Positions 46,084-57,434 of a stretch of DNA of 64,000 nucleotides are shown one piece after another; the first letter of the stretch is position 1; each line of letters begins with the position of its first letter. The position numbers and the translations under genes are program-made. The notes beneath the pieces are model-generated. The model searched no databases, had not been told where the DNA came from, and saw only the letters and a program-made list of their open reading frames with translations. This DNA is from Vitrella brassicaformis (Eukaryota > Sar > Vitrellaceae): the NCBI GenBank assembly GCA_001179505.1, contig CDMY01000356.1, positions 173,836 to 237,835 of the forward strand, in the 5' to 3' direction.

Positions 46084-49000
46084 CTACGCACCGGCCCCCC
46101 TCTTCTCGGGATCCGCCGCGTCGCCCCCGTCCGCATCTCCCTCCTCTGTGATGGTCGTGATGCCCCCACGGAAGGGCGACTCGTCCCCCTCACCCCCCTC
46201 GCCCATCTCACGGGCCTGCGTGGGCCGCCGCACCCGATGGGAACCGCCCTTGAGCGGCCGCGCAATGTTTGCTCTCCGCGCGCTGCCTGGGGCGATTGCC
46301 CCGCCGCCCGCCGAGCTGCCCGCCCCTGCAGCAGCGGCCCCTCCTGCGCCCATGCCGGCCATGCCGGCGATGGTGCCGGTGCGGTACATGTGTTCGACGG
46401 TGTTGGTGAGGTTGGCGCACTGCTGCAGGAGTTTCTCGTACTTGGCCTTTGCCTCCTTGAGGTTTCTCTCGAGCTGGGCGATGCGCTGCTCCTTGCGCTG
46501 GATCTTCTTGTCGTTGACCTGGCACTCCACCTTGAGCCCGCTGTTCTGGCTGACCAGCTTGTGGTACATGATGGTCAGCTGCTCCAGATTCCGGTCCAGC
46601 TGCGAGACCTTGCGACGGAGAGGCCGCTCGCCGTCCTTGAGCATCTCCTTCAAATCCTCGGCCTTCTTGCGCTCCTCCAGCAGCATGACCTTCAAGTCGG
46701 CCACCTGCTCCTGCTCACGCTGCATGTCGGCCAGCATCGCCTCACGCTCCTTGGCCCACGCACCGTCACCCTTGCCGTAAACGCCCTTGCGCAGGTCGTC
46801 GTTCTGCTTCTTGAGCTGCTCCATCTGCGCCAGGGCGGACAGCTTGAACTTCTGCAGCTCGTGCATCTGCTTCGACAGCTCCCCACCGGCAGCAGCAGCG
46901 TCCGTGCTGCCCGCTAGCTCCTCGCTCGCAGACGCCCCCTCCTGGCCCAGCAGCTGCTCGCGGATCTTGGCGATCTCTGAGCTGCCGGCCGCGGCCACCT
47001 TGGGCATGTCGGCCACACGGTCCTCCGGGATGGTGGGGACCGCCCCCGCCTTGGCCATGCTGTCGATCTCCTTGTCCTTTTCGCTGATCTGGGCCAACAG
47101 GTTCTTCTGGCTGTCTTGCAGCACCTTGAGCTCGCTCTCGACGGCCTTGCGGGAGGCCTCGAGCTGCTGGATGGTGTCGAGCTGCTCCTGTCGCTCGTAC
47201 TGGAGCTGCTCGCAGGTGACGGAGAGGTCGGCGATGCGGTTGACGAGTATCTGGTTCTCAGCCTCGACAGTCTTCTGCTGCTCGTTGACGCTCTGTACGT
47301 GTCTGTTGAGCTCAGTGATGGCCTCGCTCTGCTCCTTGAGCTCGGCCTTCTTCTGGTACAGCTCCTCCATGAGCTGCAGGAACTCGCTCTCCTCGTCGGC
47401 CTCCTCCTCTGGCTTGGGCGGCTTGCTGAAGGTCTTCTCGCTCTTGCTGTGGTGCATGCCCGATGCTGCCGCGGCGGCCTCCGCGGCAGGGGCCTTGGAG
47501 ATGCCGCCCGGGACAGTGATGCCGTTGGTGCGGAGGGTCTCCTCGAGCAGACGGATGCGGCCCTTCTGCTCCTCGATTGTCCGCTCAGCCTTCTCCAGCA
47601 ACATCTTCAGCTCCTCCACAGAACTGACGTCACGTCGTCCACACACAACACACACAAGGGGAAGTCCTAACTGTTGTATGTGTCCCTCCCTGTGCCTTTG
47701 TTATGTCTTCCTTCTCGCCCACTCACTCACTCACTCACTCACTCACCGTTCCTGGTTGACCTTGGCGACGTTCTTGATCTGCTTGGCGCGCCATCCGAAG
47801 CGCAGCGTGCTGAGGGTCTCGGCCTCGTTGTAGCTGGAGGGCGAGGCCGTGATGATCAGACAGGTCTTGCTGTTGCCGCCCAATGACTCCTGCAATATTC
47901 GGGTCAGCTTGCTGTCGCGGTACGGCACGTGGGACGTCTTGGGGTCCGTGAGGGCGTTGATCACATTCCCCAAGGCCGACAGCGACTTGTTGATCATCTT
48001 GGCCTCGTCGAGGGTGCTGCCCGCCGCCCCGGTCTTGGCGACCTTCTCGCTGCCCGCCAGATCGACCAGGTAGAGCTTGCCGACCTTGACGGAGAGGTCG
48101 TGAAGGTTTCGCTGGCTGATGGAGAGGATGAAGACCAAGTGGCTGCGGGATGAGTGGGCGTTCATGTTGGTGGCTGCGACGGATCTGTTCTCCTGTCCGA
48201 TGCGCATGATGTCGAAGACGTCCTGCTCGCACGTGACGTACTCCTCGGTGATGTCGCCCACGTAGATGCCGTGCACCTTGTCCTCGTGCACCTTCAGGTT
48301 GTCCTTACTGGGGTCCAGCAAATCACGGATCTACACACACACACACACACACACACGCGTGCACACACATCCTTGTGGTGTGTCGGTCGGGGAGTTGGTC
48401 CGCACGGGACGGGCAATGTGATGTATGCGATGTGCGGTGTGCACTTTGTTAATATAGGTCAGTAGTGACTGACCTTCTCCATGTAGATTTCGAGAATGGC
48501 GACCTTGACAGTGAACTCGATGTGTTCATCAGCAGCGTCGACGCCCTCGAAGATCGTGTTGACCATACGCGGGATGATGCCGCGCTGCTCCTGGTCCTCT
48601 ATCACACCCTGAACAACACAACACACAACACAACACAACACACCCGTGTGGTATGTGTGGTCTGTCTGAGTGGGCGCGGCGTGGCGTGGAGTCTCAGCTT
48701 CTCTCTCTCCTTGCCTGTGGTGGGTAAGGTATCTACCTGCATGGTGTGTGTTTTGCCTGAGGATGTCTGTCCGTAGGCCAGGACGGTGCCGTTGAATCCC
48801 CTCAGTACCGACTCGATGATGGGCCTCGCGGCGAAGTCATACACCTGCCGCTGAGTGCAGTTCCAGTCAAAAGTCCTGTCAAAGACAAAGGTGCGGTCGT
48901 CCCCGGCAGACTTCTTGCCACCTACACACACACCACACACAGAGCCAACCACTCCTTCCAGCCTCTGCGAGGGAGTGCCTGTGTGTGCATGGCTTCGGTT

Positions 49001-49134
49001 CCGACTGGCTGACCATCGAGAAGTTGTATAGTTTTTTCCTCTGGCACCTTGACACAAATGATGCCTCCCTCTCCCTTCTCCTTGTCGTTGAGGGGCCGCA
49101 CGCGGCACACCACCTTGACGTTCTCAGCACTCAT
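46084..49134 (-). CDS. Kinesin-1-like heavy chain
   Basis: Starts at ATG 49134 ([19 protein letters not shown]), with six exons to the stop at 46084. The N-terminal motor domain has every diagnostic motif: P-loop [11 protein letters not shown], switch [11 protein letters not shown], switch II VDLAGSE, and the microtubule-binding [19 protein letters not shown]. The neck ([17 protein letters not shown]) follows directly, as in conventional kinesins. A long coiled coil continues ([20 protein letters not shown] and later heptads), ending in a Gly/Ala-rich, basic then acidic tail. Plus-end-directed microtubule cargo motor. Kinesin-1 placement rests on the N-terminal motor and neck sequence. No cargo-binding IAK motif was seen in the tail. 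Confidence 0.9.
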
Positions 49135-49435
49135 CGTGTGGCTGGGCTGGCTGGGCTGGGGCGCTCAGATAACAGACGAAGCTAGCTACACGAATCAAGG
49201 AACAAACACACCACCCAGGCGACTGACTGACGGGATCGATTGTTCCAAGACTCACAAAACCAACACCAAACCGCTGCAGGGCAGCCCCGACAGCAGACGG
49301 CAAGCAGATGGCACGAGCACCAAAGGCAGATCGCTCGGGGTGGACGGGGGGCCCGAAAAAACAAGCAGCAAGGGGCGGAAAGGCCTCGGGAAGGGAGACG
49401 TCCGCAAACATCAAGCTCGCAAGCTTAGCTCGCAG
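49135..49435. promoter_or_regulatory. Divergent promoter region (kinesin / RING-CH)
   Basis: 301 bp between start codons. AAGCTCGC at 49413-49420, an AAGCTT core and AGCTCGC at 49427-49433 stand in a row, ending two bases before the RING-CH ATG. Same element as in other divergent gaps. Confidence 0.5.
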
Positions 49436-50791
49436 ATGCCACGCGGGAAGGCATTCCCCAAACTGTTGTTCAGAGAGCTCATGATGGGTAACCGCAACAA
49501 CTCAGGTAGCGAGAAGAAGGACGAGGAGGAACTGCGGCCTGGTGCAGCCAGTGGGCCTCTCCTGCCGCCACGAAGGGCAGACGACGATCTTGACGAGGAA
49601 ACAGGGGAGCCTTTCTGCCGCATTTGCCACGGTAAGTAATGAATGCGACAGACAGAGGTCACAAGAGGAGCCACTCACTCACACCTTGAAAAGTGTGTCT
49701 GTGCCACTGGGTGGGTGGGTGTCTGTCTGTGCTCTGTGCAGCTGGGCCAGACGGCGGTGAGTTGATATCGCCGTGCAAGTGCACGGGAAGCATTCGCTTC
49801 ATCCACAGAGAATGGTCAGCCGGCGATCGAGGCTGTGAGCTCCACTGCTGCACTCCTCACTCATTCTGCCTGTTGGGGTGTGTGTGTGCGCGTGTGCAGT
49901 TTGGACAAGTGGCGGTCGAGTGTGAGCGTCAACCCGCAGAACCTCGTTCGATGCGAAGTAAGCGAGCGGCACGACGGAAGTGGCGTGGCTCCAGATGGCT
50001 GGCTGGCTGCATCCGCAGAATGAATGCCTGTGCGTTCCTCGTTCGTTGGTTCCCCACCCACCCACAGGTGTGCCATTACCGCTATGAGTTTGAAAACGCC
50101 AGCGTGTCTTCGAGCCACATCTACTGCCTACTCATCGTCTACTTTCTCGGCATCCTCTCACTCCTCACCGCGTCGGCATTCATCCTGGGTAAGTTAAGAC
50201 GCACCAGGGTGCTTGGCTTGACTGACTGGTCCTTCTCCTTACTTGTCCCCCACACACGATCGGCTCCCGTCCGTCTGTCTGTCTGTCTGTCTGTGTGTGT
50301 GTGCAGGTTTGGGTGTGCAGCCGCTGTATGTGCATTATGTGGACGACAGGATCCCCAGCGAGATCGGCCCCGTCACCCTGGTTGCGGGCTTTCTTCCGAT
50401 TTTCTTTGTGCTGGGCGTCTACAGCCTCTGTCGCATGTGCCTTGAAGGGTCCTCCCGCGATTTGGGCGCCTGGGTATACGTCGACTTTGGCTGGATGTCG
50501 GGTGAGGCCGGCATGGCCTGCCTGGGTTTTATCATCGTGGTGGGGATTGCGGCGGCGGTGGTGCACTTATTTCTCGCCCCCATGAAGAAGCTGTACGATG
50601 ACACCAGGTAGGTAAGGTGGGGGCATGTTTGGATTGGACACACAGAAAGGCATACACACATACACACACACACACACACACGGGCATGGTCCGTTATGCT
50701 CTCCGTCGTGTGTTTCGTGTGTGTGCATGGCAGGGCCAATCTGGCCAAGTCTTATCGTGTTGTCAACTACATGGGATCGAGCGACCGGTGA
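49436..50791 (+). CDS. RING-CH (MARCH-type) membrane E3 ubiquitin ligase
   Basis: Starts at ATG 49436 (MPRGKAFPKLLF). The RING-CH finger spans three exons and has the C4HC3 pattern: CRICHG, then [20 protein letters not shown], then RCEVCHYRY. The join at 49813 restores HRECLDKW exactly (GAATG + TTTGG). Three membrane segments follow: IYCLLIVYFLGILSLLTASA, GPVTLVAGFLPIFFVLGVYS and CLGFIIVVGIAAAVVHLFL. A short tail ends VNYMGSSDR. MARCH ligases sit in ER, endosomal or plastid-related membranes and ubiquitinate membrane proteins. Substrate unknown. An acidic, Arg-rich linker precedes the finger. Confidence 0.88.
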
Positions 50792-51389
50792 GATGACGTG
50801 ACGTGACAGACATGCATGCCGTAAGTGTCTCCGTCTGCGGGCGGGCGTTTGGCTGGCCGATAGATAGGAGTGGATGGATGAGCGGGTCGAGTGTTGGAGG
50901 GGGGTGAGGGATGGCTCGTGATGGGCTGCTTCTTGCGGGCTGTGTGTACTGTAGCTTAGCTGTTTTTCGTCAAGTCGAGTGACTGGCTGGCTGGCTGGCT
51001 GGCTGGCTGCATAACCAACCGCTTGACCGTGTGTCCATGCCATGCGCCGATGTGTAAGCTAAGGAGGGCAGGCTAGACTACAGGGGAAGAGGGACGCGTG
51101 TGGTGTGTCATGTATGTGCTGTGACAAGACAAGAGACCCTCGGTCGGTTGTTTGCATTAAAGCTCTTGCTTCTCCACCCCACACACATCCATCCATCCAT
51201 CCAGTCACATAGCTACACCCACCCACCCCAGACACTGGTTAGACACCCCCAGCACTCACAAACCGCTTATCTCTCTCAGTTCTGACCTCTGCTGCCCTTC
51301 CCCGCCCCGCCCCCTCGAGTGGCCATCATTCTTTTCTACAGCACCAACCGGATCAGGCAGGCAGCCACTTTTTCACTATCCCTGCTATC
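50792..51389. other. Intergenic region
   Basis: Convergent 3' region with ggctggct (50984-51008) and atccatcc runs. No gene or RNA seen. Confidence 0.6.
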
Positions 51390-53162
51390 TCAGCCTCGCG
51401 CTTCGGCGTCAAGGGCCTCCTGCAACTCGCTTACACACAGACGGACAGAGAGAGAGAGGAGGAGAGAGAGGATGGGGCATGAATGCAGCACAGCAACCAG
51501 GGGCCTGTGTGCGTGCGTGTCTGTGTGTACCCACCTGTCGCCCTCATCCTGGTTGTCCCCCTCGTCGTCTTGTTCGTCATCTCGGTCGTCACCGTCATCG
51601 TCGAGTGGGTAGTCGTGTGTGAAGAAGGGCATGTCGCTCGCCTTGGTCGGTAGCGCCGTGGACGGCGACATGCTCCTCTTGCCCGACACGCGACGCTCAC
51701 CCCCAACACCATCAACACCCGCACCTCCCACTTCAACATTATCCTGACCCCCCCCCCCCCCCCNNNNNNNNNNNNNNNNNNNNNNNNNNNNNNNNNNNNN
51801 NNNNNNNNNNNNNNNNNNNNNNNNNNNNNNNNNNNNNNNNNNNNNNNNNNNNNNNNNNNNNNNNNNNNNNNNNNNNNNNNNNNNNNNNNNNNNNNNNNNN
51901 NNNNNNNNNNNNNNNNNNNNNNNNNNNNNNNNNNNNNNNNNNNNNNNNNNNNNNNNNNNNNNNNNNNNNNNNNNNNNNNNNNNNNNNNNNNNNNNNNNNN
52001 NNNNNNNNNNNNNNNNNNNNNNNNNNNNNNNNNNNNNNNNNNNNNNNNNNNNNNNNNNNNNNNCCACCATGCGACCGTTCCTTCACCCACCCACCCGTGA
52101 GCGCGTCTGTTTGGAAGAAGGAGGAGAAGAAGAGGAGGCCCCAACCACCTCCTCCTTCTCTGCCAGCGAGCTGCGCACGCCTTTGCCCCTCTCCACCCGG
52201 CGCTGTCCGGTTGTTGAAGTAGTCGCTGGTCGACTGACTCCAACGCGCACCATCGATGTCGGCACCTCACCCCTCGGCGCATACATGTCTGCTGTGCCGC
52301 TGCCGACGTCCGGGAGGTTCATGTCGGGCAGCGGGATGCGCTTGTCGGGGTAGCGGCGCCTGTGCCAAGGGTATACATACGCACCATATATATGGCAGAC
52401 GCACACAACGAACGCCTCTGCCTCTCTCTCTCCCTTTGGTTTGGTTTGGTTGGTGCTGCTCTGCCTGACTTTGCCTGACCTGTCCTTGAGGTAGTCTTGT
52501 ATGTTGTAGAGCTTCTGGTAGATCTCGATCTGCTCCCGCTTCAGCCTCGCCCGCTCCTGCCGGATCTCGTCCTCTACCTCACCGCTCCTGCACACAAACA
52601 AGCCGACACCAGCAAACCACACAACACACCCCGCAGAATCAATCGCATGGGTGGATCGGTGGATGGATGGCTGACCCTCCGTTGGCACAGCAGGGCATGC
52701 CCCGGCGGCGGAGCCTTAGGATCTCCCCCTCCACTACGTTAAGGCTGAGAACACACAGACACAGGGGGAGAGTTCATTGGCAAGGAAACCTTTGTTGTGA
52801 CGGCGCACTGCTCACCGCTTCTTGAGCCGCCCTGAGTGGTACTTGACGACGAGGTCGTCGTCAGCAGACTCGTTATGGGGCGGGTATCTCGTGGCGCTCG
52901 GGAAAGTGACCCGCATCTCAGACTGACAGACAGCCACACAGCCACGTGCAACCGACCATGCACTCGGCTTGCCTTCCTATGAGCGACGCGTGCATACCTC
53001 CTCCGCCCTGCTGTGGTGAAGGCCGCTGCAGAGGACCAAACACGCCTTGAGGGGCTGAATGATGAACCAATTCCAGTCATCAGGCGGATCAACGCCGTCC
53101 TCCAAGATGCGGCTGTCGTTGCTGCCCTGCCGGGCATGACCGCGGCTGAACAACATCGGCAT
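51390..53162 (-). CDS. Unknown coiled-coil protein interrupted by assembly gap
   Basis: Reads from ATG 53162 (MPMLFSRGHARQGSNDSRIL ... DDWNWFIIQPLKACLVLC) through an exon with EMRVTFPSATRYPPHNESAD, a basic HSGRLKKR, a helical exon LNVVEGEILRLRRRGMPCC, a coiled coil DEIRQERARLKREQIEIYQK and RRRYPDKRIPLPDMNLPD. The gap lies in the following Ser/Glu-rich exon. After it come MSPSTALPTKASDMPFFTHD, an Asp-rich stretch and a last exon ELQEALDAEARG ending at 51390. No family recognised. The start shares a divergent gap of 260 bp with the next gene. The frame across the N run cannot be checked. Confidence 0.5.
51764..52063. other. Assembly gap (300 N) beside poly-C
   Basis: A run of 300 N preceded by about 15 C, inside the minus-strand coding region. 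Same type of break as at 40313. Confidence 0.95.
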
Positions 53163-53422
53163 TTCCGAAACCTCAACAGTGTTGAGTCAACACCCGCAAC
53201 ACTCACGGATCAGGAAACCGTTGTTGACGTATCACCCCATCACCATCACGGCCAGAAAGTCCGGCTAGAAGATGCGAGCTGTTGGCCGAACCAAGGAAGA
53301 ACCGGGGTTATTTCAGTAATTCCTACAGAGGGAAGCACACCGACCGTGTTGTGTGCGTCGAGGAAACAGCCATGACCTGGATGCATCGGCCATCATCCCG
53401 ACCGCAACCGTAGAGATGGTCT
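53163..53422. promoter_or_regulatory. Divergent promoter region (two unknown genes)
   Basis: 260 bp between proposed start codons. Contains GCGAGCT at 53274-53280. The plus-strand open frame 53013-53375 covers much of it, so the assignment of this gap is less sure than for the others. Confidence 0.35.
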
Positions 53423-56400
53423 ATGCGGCGCGAGCATGACAGACGAGTCGCCACAAGCGATGACAAACATGTAATCGAATGCATTCCGACAGCAGGACGC
53501 TTCGCTTCCGTCATTTCTCTGTCCTTCTCTCCGTGTGGTGTGTATGTTGACAGGGATCAGGATGATTCCCCAGCTCCATCGGTCGCCACGCCTCAGCAGT
53601 CTATCGTCCAGGAGCTGCAGACCTTCAGCATGTACTGGCAGGGCCACCGAGCGCACCGCATGGCGGCAGGCCACACGCTGCCCGGTTCATCGCCACCTGT
53701 GTCAGCGGCCCTGAGGGCCTTCGTGGACAGACTGGGGGAGCTGGGCTGCTCGTGGCTGGTGCAGGGCAGGACGGCCAAGGCGCTGTTCAAACAGGAGGTG
53801 GGTGGGTGGGTGCGGTCACACAGAGATGAGTGAGCGAGTGGGTGAGGGTCATCCATCTGCAGATATGGGTTCTGTGTGCATGTGTCGGTTGGTCGTTCAG
53901 ATGACGGTGCCTCCTCCTGCTGATGGCGATGGGGACAACACGCGGCCCTCTACAGAGAGGGAGCGGGATCAGGTATGCGACTCTCCATCCATCCAATGAG
54001 CATATAAGCGCATGTATGGATGTGGACGTGTGTGTGCGTGTGTTGGTCCGTCCGTCCTCCGTCAGAAGTACGAGAAGATATGGAGCACTTTGGCTACCAG
54101 CGAACGCGCCTACTGGGCGACGCGAAACGTGCAGAAGTTGAACACCTTGCACAGGTGAGCCGAGCCGTGTTAACATATACACAGCCCAAACGAGGAAGCG
54201 CGGTGCATCCTCTGTGGTTGGTTGCGTATGTGCAGCACTCTGGCTGAGGTAGGCTTGGAGCTACCGAGGCCGCCAGAACAGCAATGGGCCGCAAAGGTGA
54301 GTGACTGAGTGAGTGAGTCTAGCCAGGCACACAGAGACCATCATTGTTAGTTAGCCAAGATGAGCAGACGGCGCATCCATCCATCCATCCATCCAGTACA
54401 TCCATGTGGCCGTTGCTGGCTGTTGCTATTGGTTGGTGGGTTGCTTGGTTGGTTGGTCCGATCAGATGAATGAGCAGGGTATCTTACCTCGTGGCACCGC
54501 ACTCCCGCTGGACCAGCCCCACATACTCATCGAAGTGTAACCAAACACACACACACACGGCAGCGATCGAGCCACAGAGCTCTTCACTCACATGTGGATG
54601 GATGGATGGATGGGTCAGATTCCGCCATCTGCCCACTGCCGAGCAGGACCAGTGGCGTCAGAAGGCAAGCCAGCCACACACGCACACGCCTACCTCCACC
54701 AACAGACAGACATGTGAGTGCACCATCCGGTCTGTCTCTCTTTTACTGTTTGCTTCAGTACCTCCAACAAGGCGCGACGCTAGACTTCTATATGGGTGCG
54801 CTGGTGGAGTTCCTCACGACCGAGAAGGAGCTCGAGCGGCAGCCCACGCAGGCCCCCGCACCCGAGCCCGGACCGGTCGCTGCCCCTGCTGCCGGCCTCT
54901 CCCTGGACCCGTTTCAGCCCCCCACCCTCAATATGCTCGATGAGGAAGATGACCCCGACCGCAGCAGCCCAGACCCCTCGCACCTGCGCGGATCCATGGG
55001 GTTTGTATCTGACGGTGGTGTTGGTTTGGCGGTCAAGAGAGAGCGGGGGGTGCCACAGCAGCAGGTTGAGGAGGAGGGGGAGGAGACCAAGAGGGTCAGG
55101 CGGGGGACGGCACCCATGCACTGGGAGCAGTGGGAGCAGAGGCGGGCACAGGAGGTCGCGCCGATCGTCGAGGCGATCAGTTCGTCGATGCAGCGGGACG
55201 TGGCGGAGCTGGTCCAGAGGCACTGGGTCACACAGGACCCCTTGGAGCAAGCAGAGCTGCTCAGGGCCATAGCTCAGAAGAGGGCGCTGCAACAGGAGCT
55301 GGTCAAGTCCACCATACCGGCCTTGCCGTGGGTGGGGGTGCGGCCGCCTCCTCCCCGCAGAGGGAACAACAAACGGGGGGTGCCCCCTGTCGGCCTGTTC
55401 GACGAAATCCGCATGTCGACGGGCGGGCCCAGCACCTACTCTCCGATGCCACTGGCAACAGGCCACATACTCTCGCCACCACAGATGCCGCCACCCCCCC
55501 GACCCTTCGGCTCTGTCCGCTCTGTCGTCGGCTCGGCTGCATGTACTGCTGCTGGTGCCCCCTTTGCTCGGCGGCCGCCGATGCCCCGTCCGCCCCCCAC
55601 CGCTCCGCTCATCGCAATGTCCAGCCCGCCCGCACAAGACCAGCGGGTGAGGCCCTCATTCCCGCCACCTCCCTTTGATTTGGGGTCTCGCGGATCATCG
55701 CCAGCTCAAATGGCCGTGCCCGCCGGCCGTGGAGTGGAGATGGCTGCTGGGACGGCTCCTATTGCACAAGACGGTGAGGTGGAACAGGGCTGGGGCCATG
55801 GGGAGGGTGAGGCGGGGCCACCTGCTGGCGAGGGCGGGGGCTTTGAGGAGATGCCTCACTTCGTGGATCCCCCCAGTCCTTCCGCGTCTGACGCACCCAT
55901 GAGCTCTTCTGCCGAGAGCGATGAAGGTGACAACGGTGCTGGTGCTGCCGGTGTGGCGTCCACCAAGAAGGAGAAGGGCGTGGGACAGCCGCACGCACTG
56001 CCACCGCCAGCCCCTCTCCCACCCGCTCTCCCGCCTGCTGCAGCTCTTGACGATGACGAGTATGAGCGGCTCATCAACCTGCCTGCAGACGACCCTTTCG
56101 GCTTGGGCAAGGAGGACGACAGACAGATCGGCGGCTGCGTCTTCCCCGGCGACAGTCTCATGCAGGAGGACGATGACGACCCTCTACCACCTCTCCACCA
56201 GTGCTTCGGCGGCCACAGTAACGACACCGACAGTGACGAGGACATGCCCAAGAAGCCTCCACCCACCCACTCGTCAGAGGCCACATCAGCTCTACCAGCT
56301 CTACCGCCCGCAGCAGCAACAGAGGAGCCAGCCCCCGACCACCAGGCGGAGGATGAGGCTGCGGCCAAGGAGGCAGACAGCTGGATCGGACAGCTCAAGA

Positions 56401-57176
56401 AACCGCCCTCGCCCTCAGCGCAAGCCCCCCCTCCCCCTCTCCCTGTCGCAGCAAGCTCTCACACGGCGACGAGTGTGTGGCCCTCATGCAGCCACAGCGA
56501 GTTCGGCGATTTGTCTGAGGCGCGATCACCGCCAGGTCAAGTGGATGTGCCCTACGGGGAGGCGGTTGCTGGGACCGACCCCAAGGCACAAGAGGTGCGG
56601 CCCGACGGACGGCGGCCGGGCTTCGCCAGCCCTTCCGGGACGGATTTTCTCGCCTCACCCTTCGATGAGTTCCCGGACATGACGCCGCGGATCTTCGAGG
56701 CGGAGGGCGGCAAGGCAGCGTCCTTTGTCATGCCCAAGACCAGCGACAGTCCGGCAGTCAAGACGTCATCCCCGACTGCCGGTGAGAACCATGAGGCTTC
56801 CAGTGGCGTTGGAGCTTCTGCGCCAGCGGCTGCCGACAACGGCGGCATCAAGGACCTTTCGCCCGTCCCCGTCAGCAGATCCCCTCTGCATTTCCGCCCC
56901 ATCTTGCCAAGACAGGGGCCAAAACTAGAAGGGCCCGGTCCATCGGCGCTGCCACAATGCTTTGTCGGCCCCTTCTACCTGTACGCGCCGCCACATCCGT
57001 CGATGCAGATAAGCGGCCTCCCTCCGCCCCACAGCACGTCAGTGCCTCCGCGGCTGCCTTGTCGGCAAGGTGGTGTGTCGGGCGCTGCTGGCCGCGGCAC
57101 GGCGGGCAGGTCGAGGGGGCAGATTGCGATGCAACAAGCAGTGACAAGGCCGAGCGCTTGCCTGGAGCAAGAGTGA
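53423..57176 (+). CDS. Large proline/acidic-rich protein of unknown function
   Basis: Proposed start ATG 53423 (MRREHDRRVATSDDKHVIEC). Exon 1 runs to about 53796 (QELQTFSMYWQGHRAHRMAA, LGELGCSWLVQGRTAKALFK). Small exons follow: MTVPPPADGDGD, KYEKIWSTLATSERAYWATR, LAEVGLELPRPPEQQW and GILPRGTALPLDQPHILIEV joined to FRHLPTAEQDQWRQK. The last long exon (54756-57176) starts YLQQGATLDFYMGALVEFLT and continues into a largely disordered, Pro/Ala/Asp/Glu-rich tail with a helical part (EVAPIVEAISSSMQRDVAEL). The intron between WRQK and YLQQG has a GC donor (AAG|GCAAGC). Nuclear function is possible but not shown; no catalytic motif seen. Confidence 0.55.
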
Positions 57177-57434
57177 AGGTGTTTTCAGTGGTGGTGTGCC
57201 CTTTTCCAGTCTGGCTTAGCGGCGCCGGTCTGTATAGACACCACACACTTTTCCAGTCGTGTCCATCCACCGAACGATGCGCAATCGTACCACGCCATGA
57301 TAATACTGCTTGCGATGCCGCAAACCAAAGCAAACGACGCACTGCTTCGCGACCAAATTAATGTACAGACAAGATCGGGGAATGCGCATCCCTCCGTGCC
57401 TAGGCCGCCGTGACATGACCAGCATCTTGTCATC

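Noticed and set aside
46787-47833. Long Ser/Leu-rich plus-strand frame opposite the kinesin coiled coil
   Set aside because: Antisense of Glu/Lys/Gln-rich heptads naturally reads as Ser/Leu/Phe. No independent evidence.
53013-53375. Plus-strand open frame with His-rich segment (121 codons)
   Set aside because: It overlaps the antisense first exon of the minus-strand gene, ends in a stop with no clear donor, and cannot be linked to the downstream exons. Kept only as an uncertainty.
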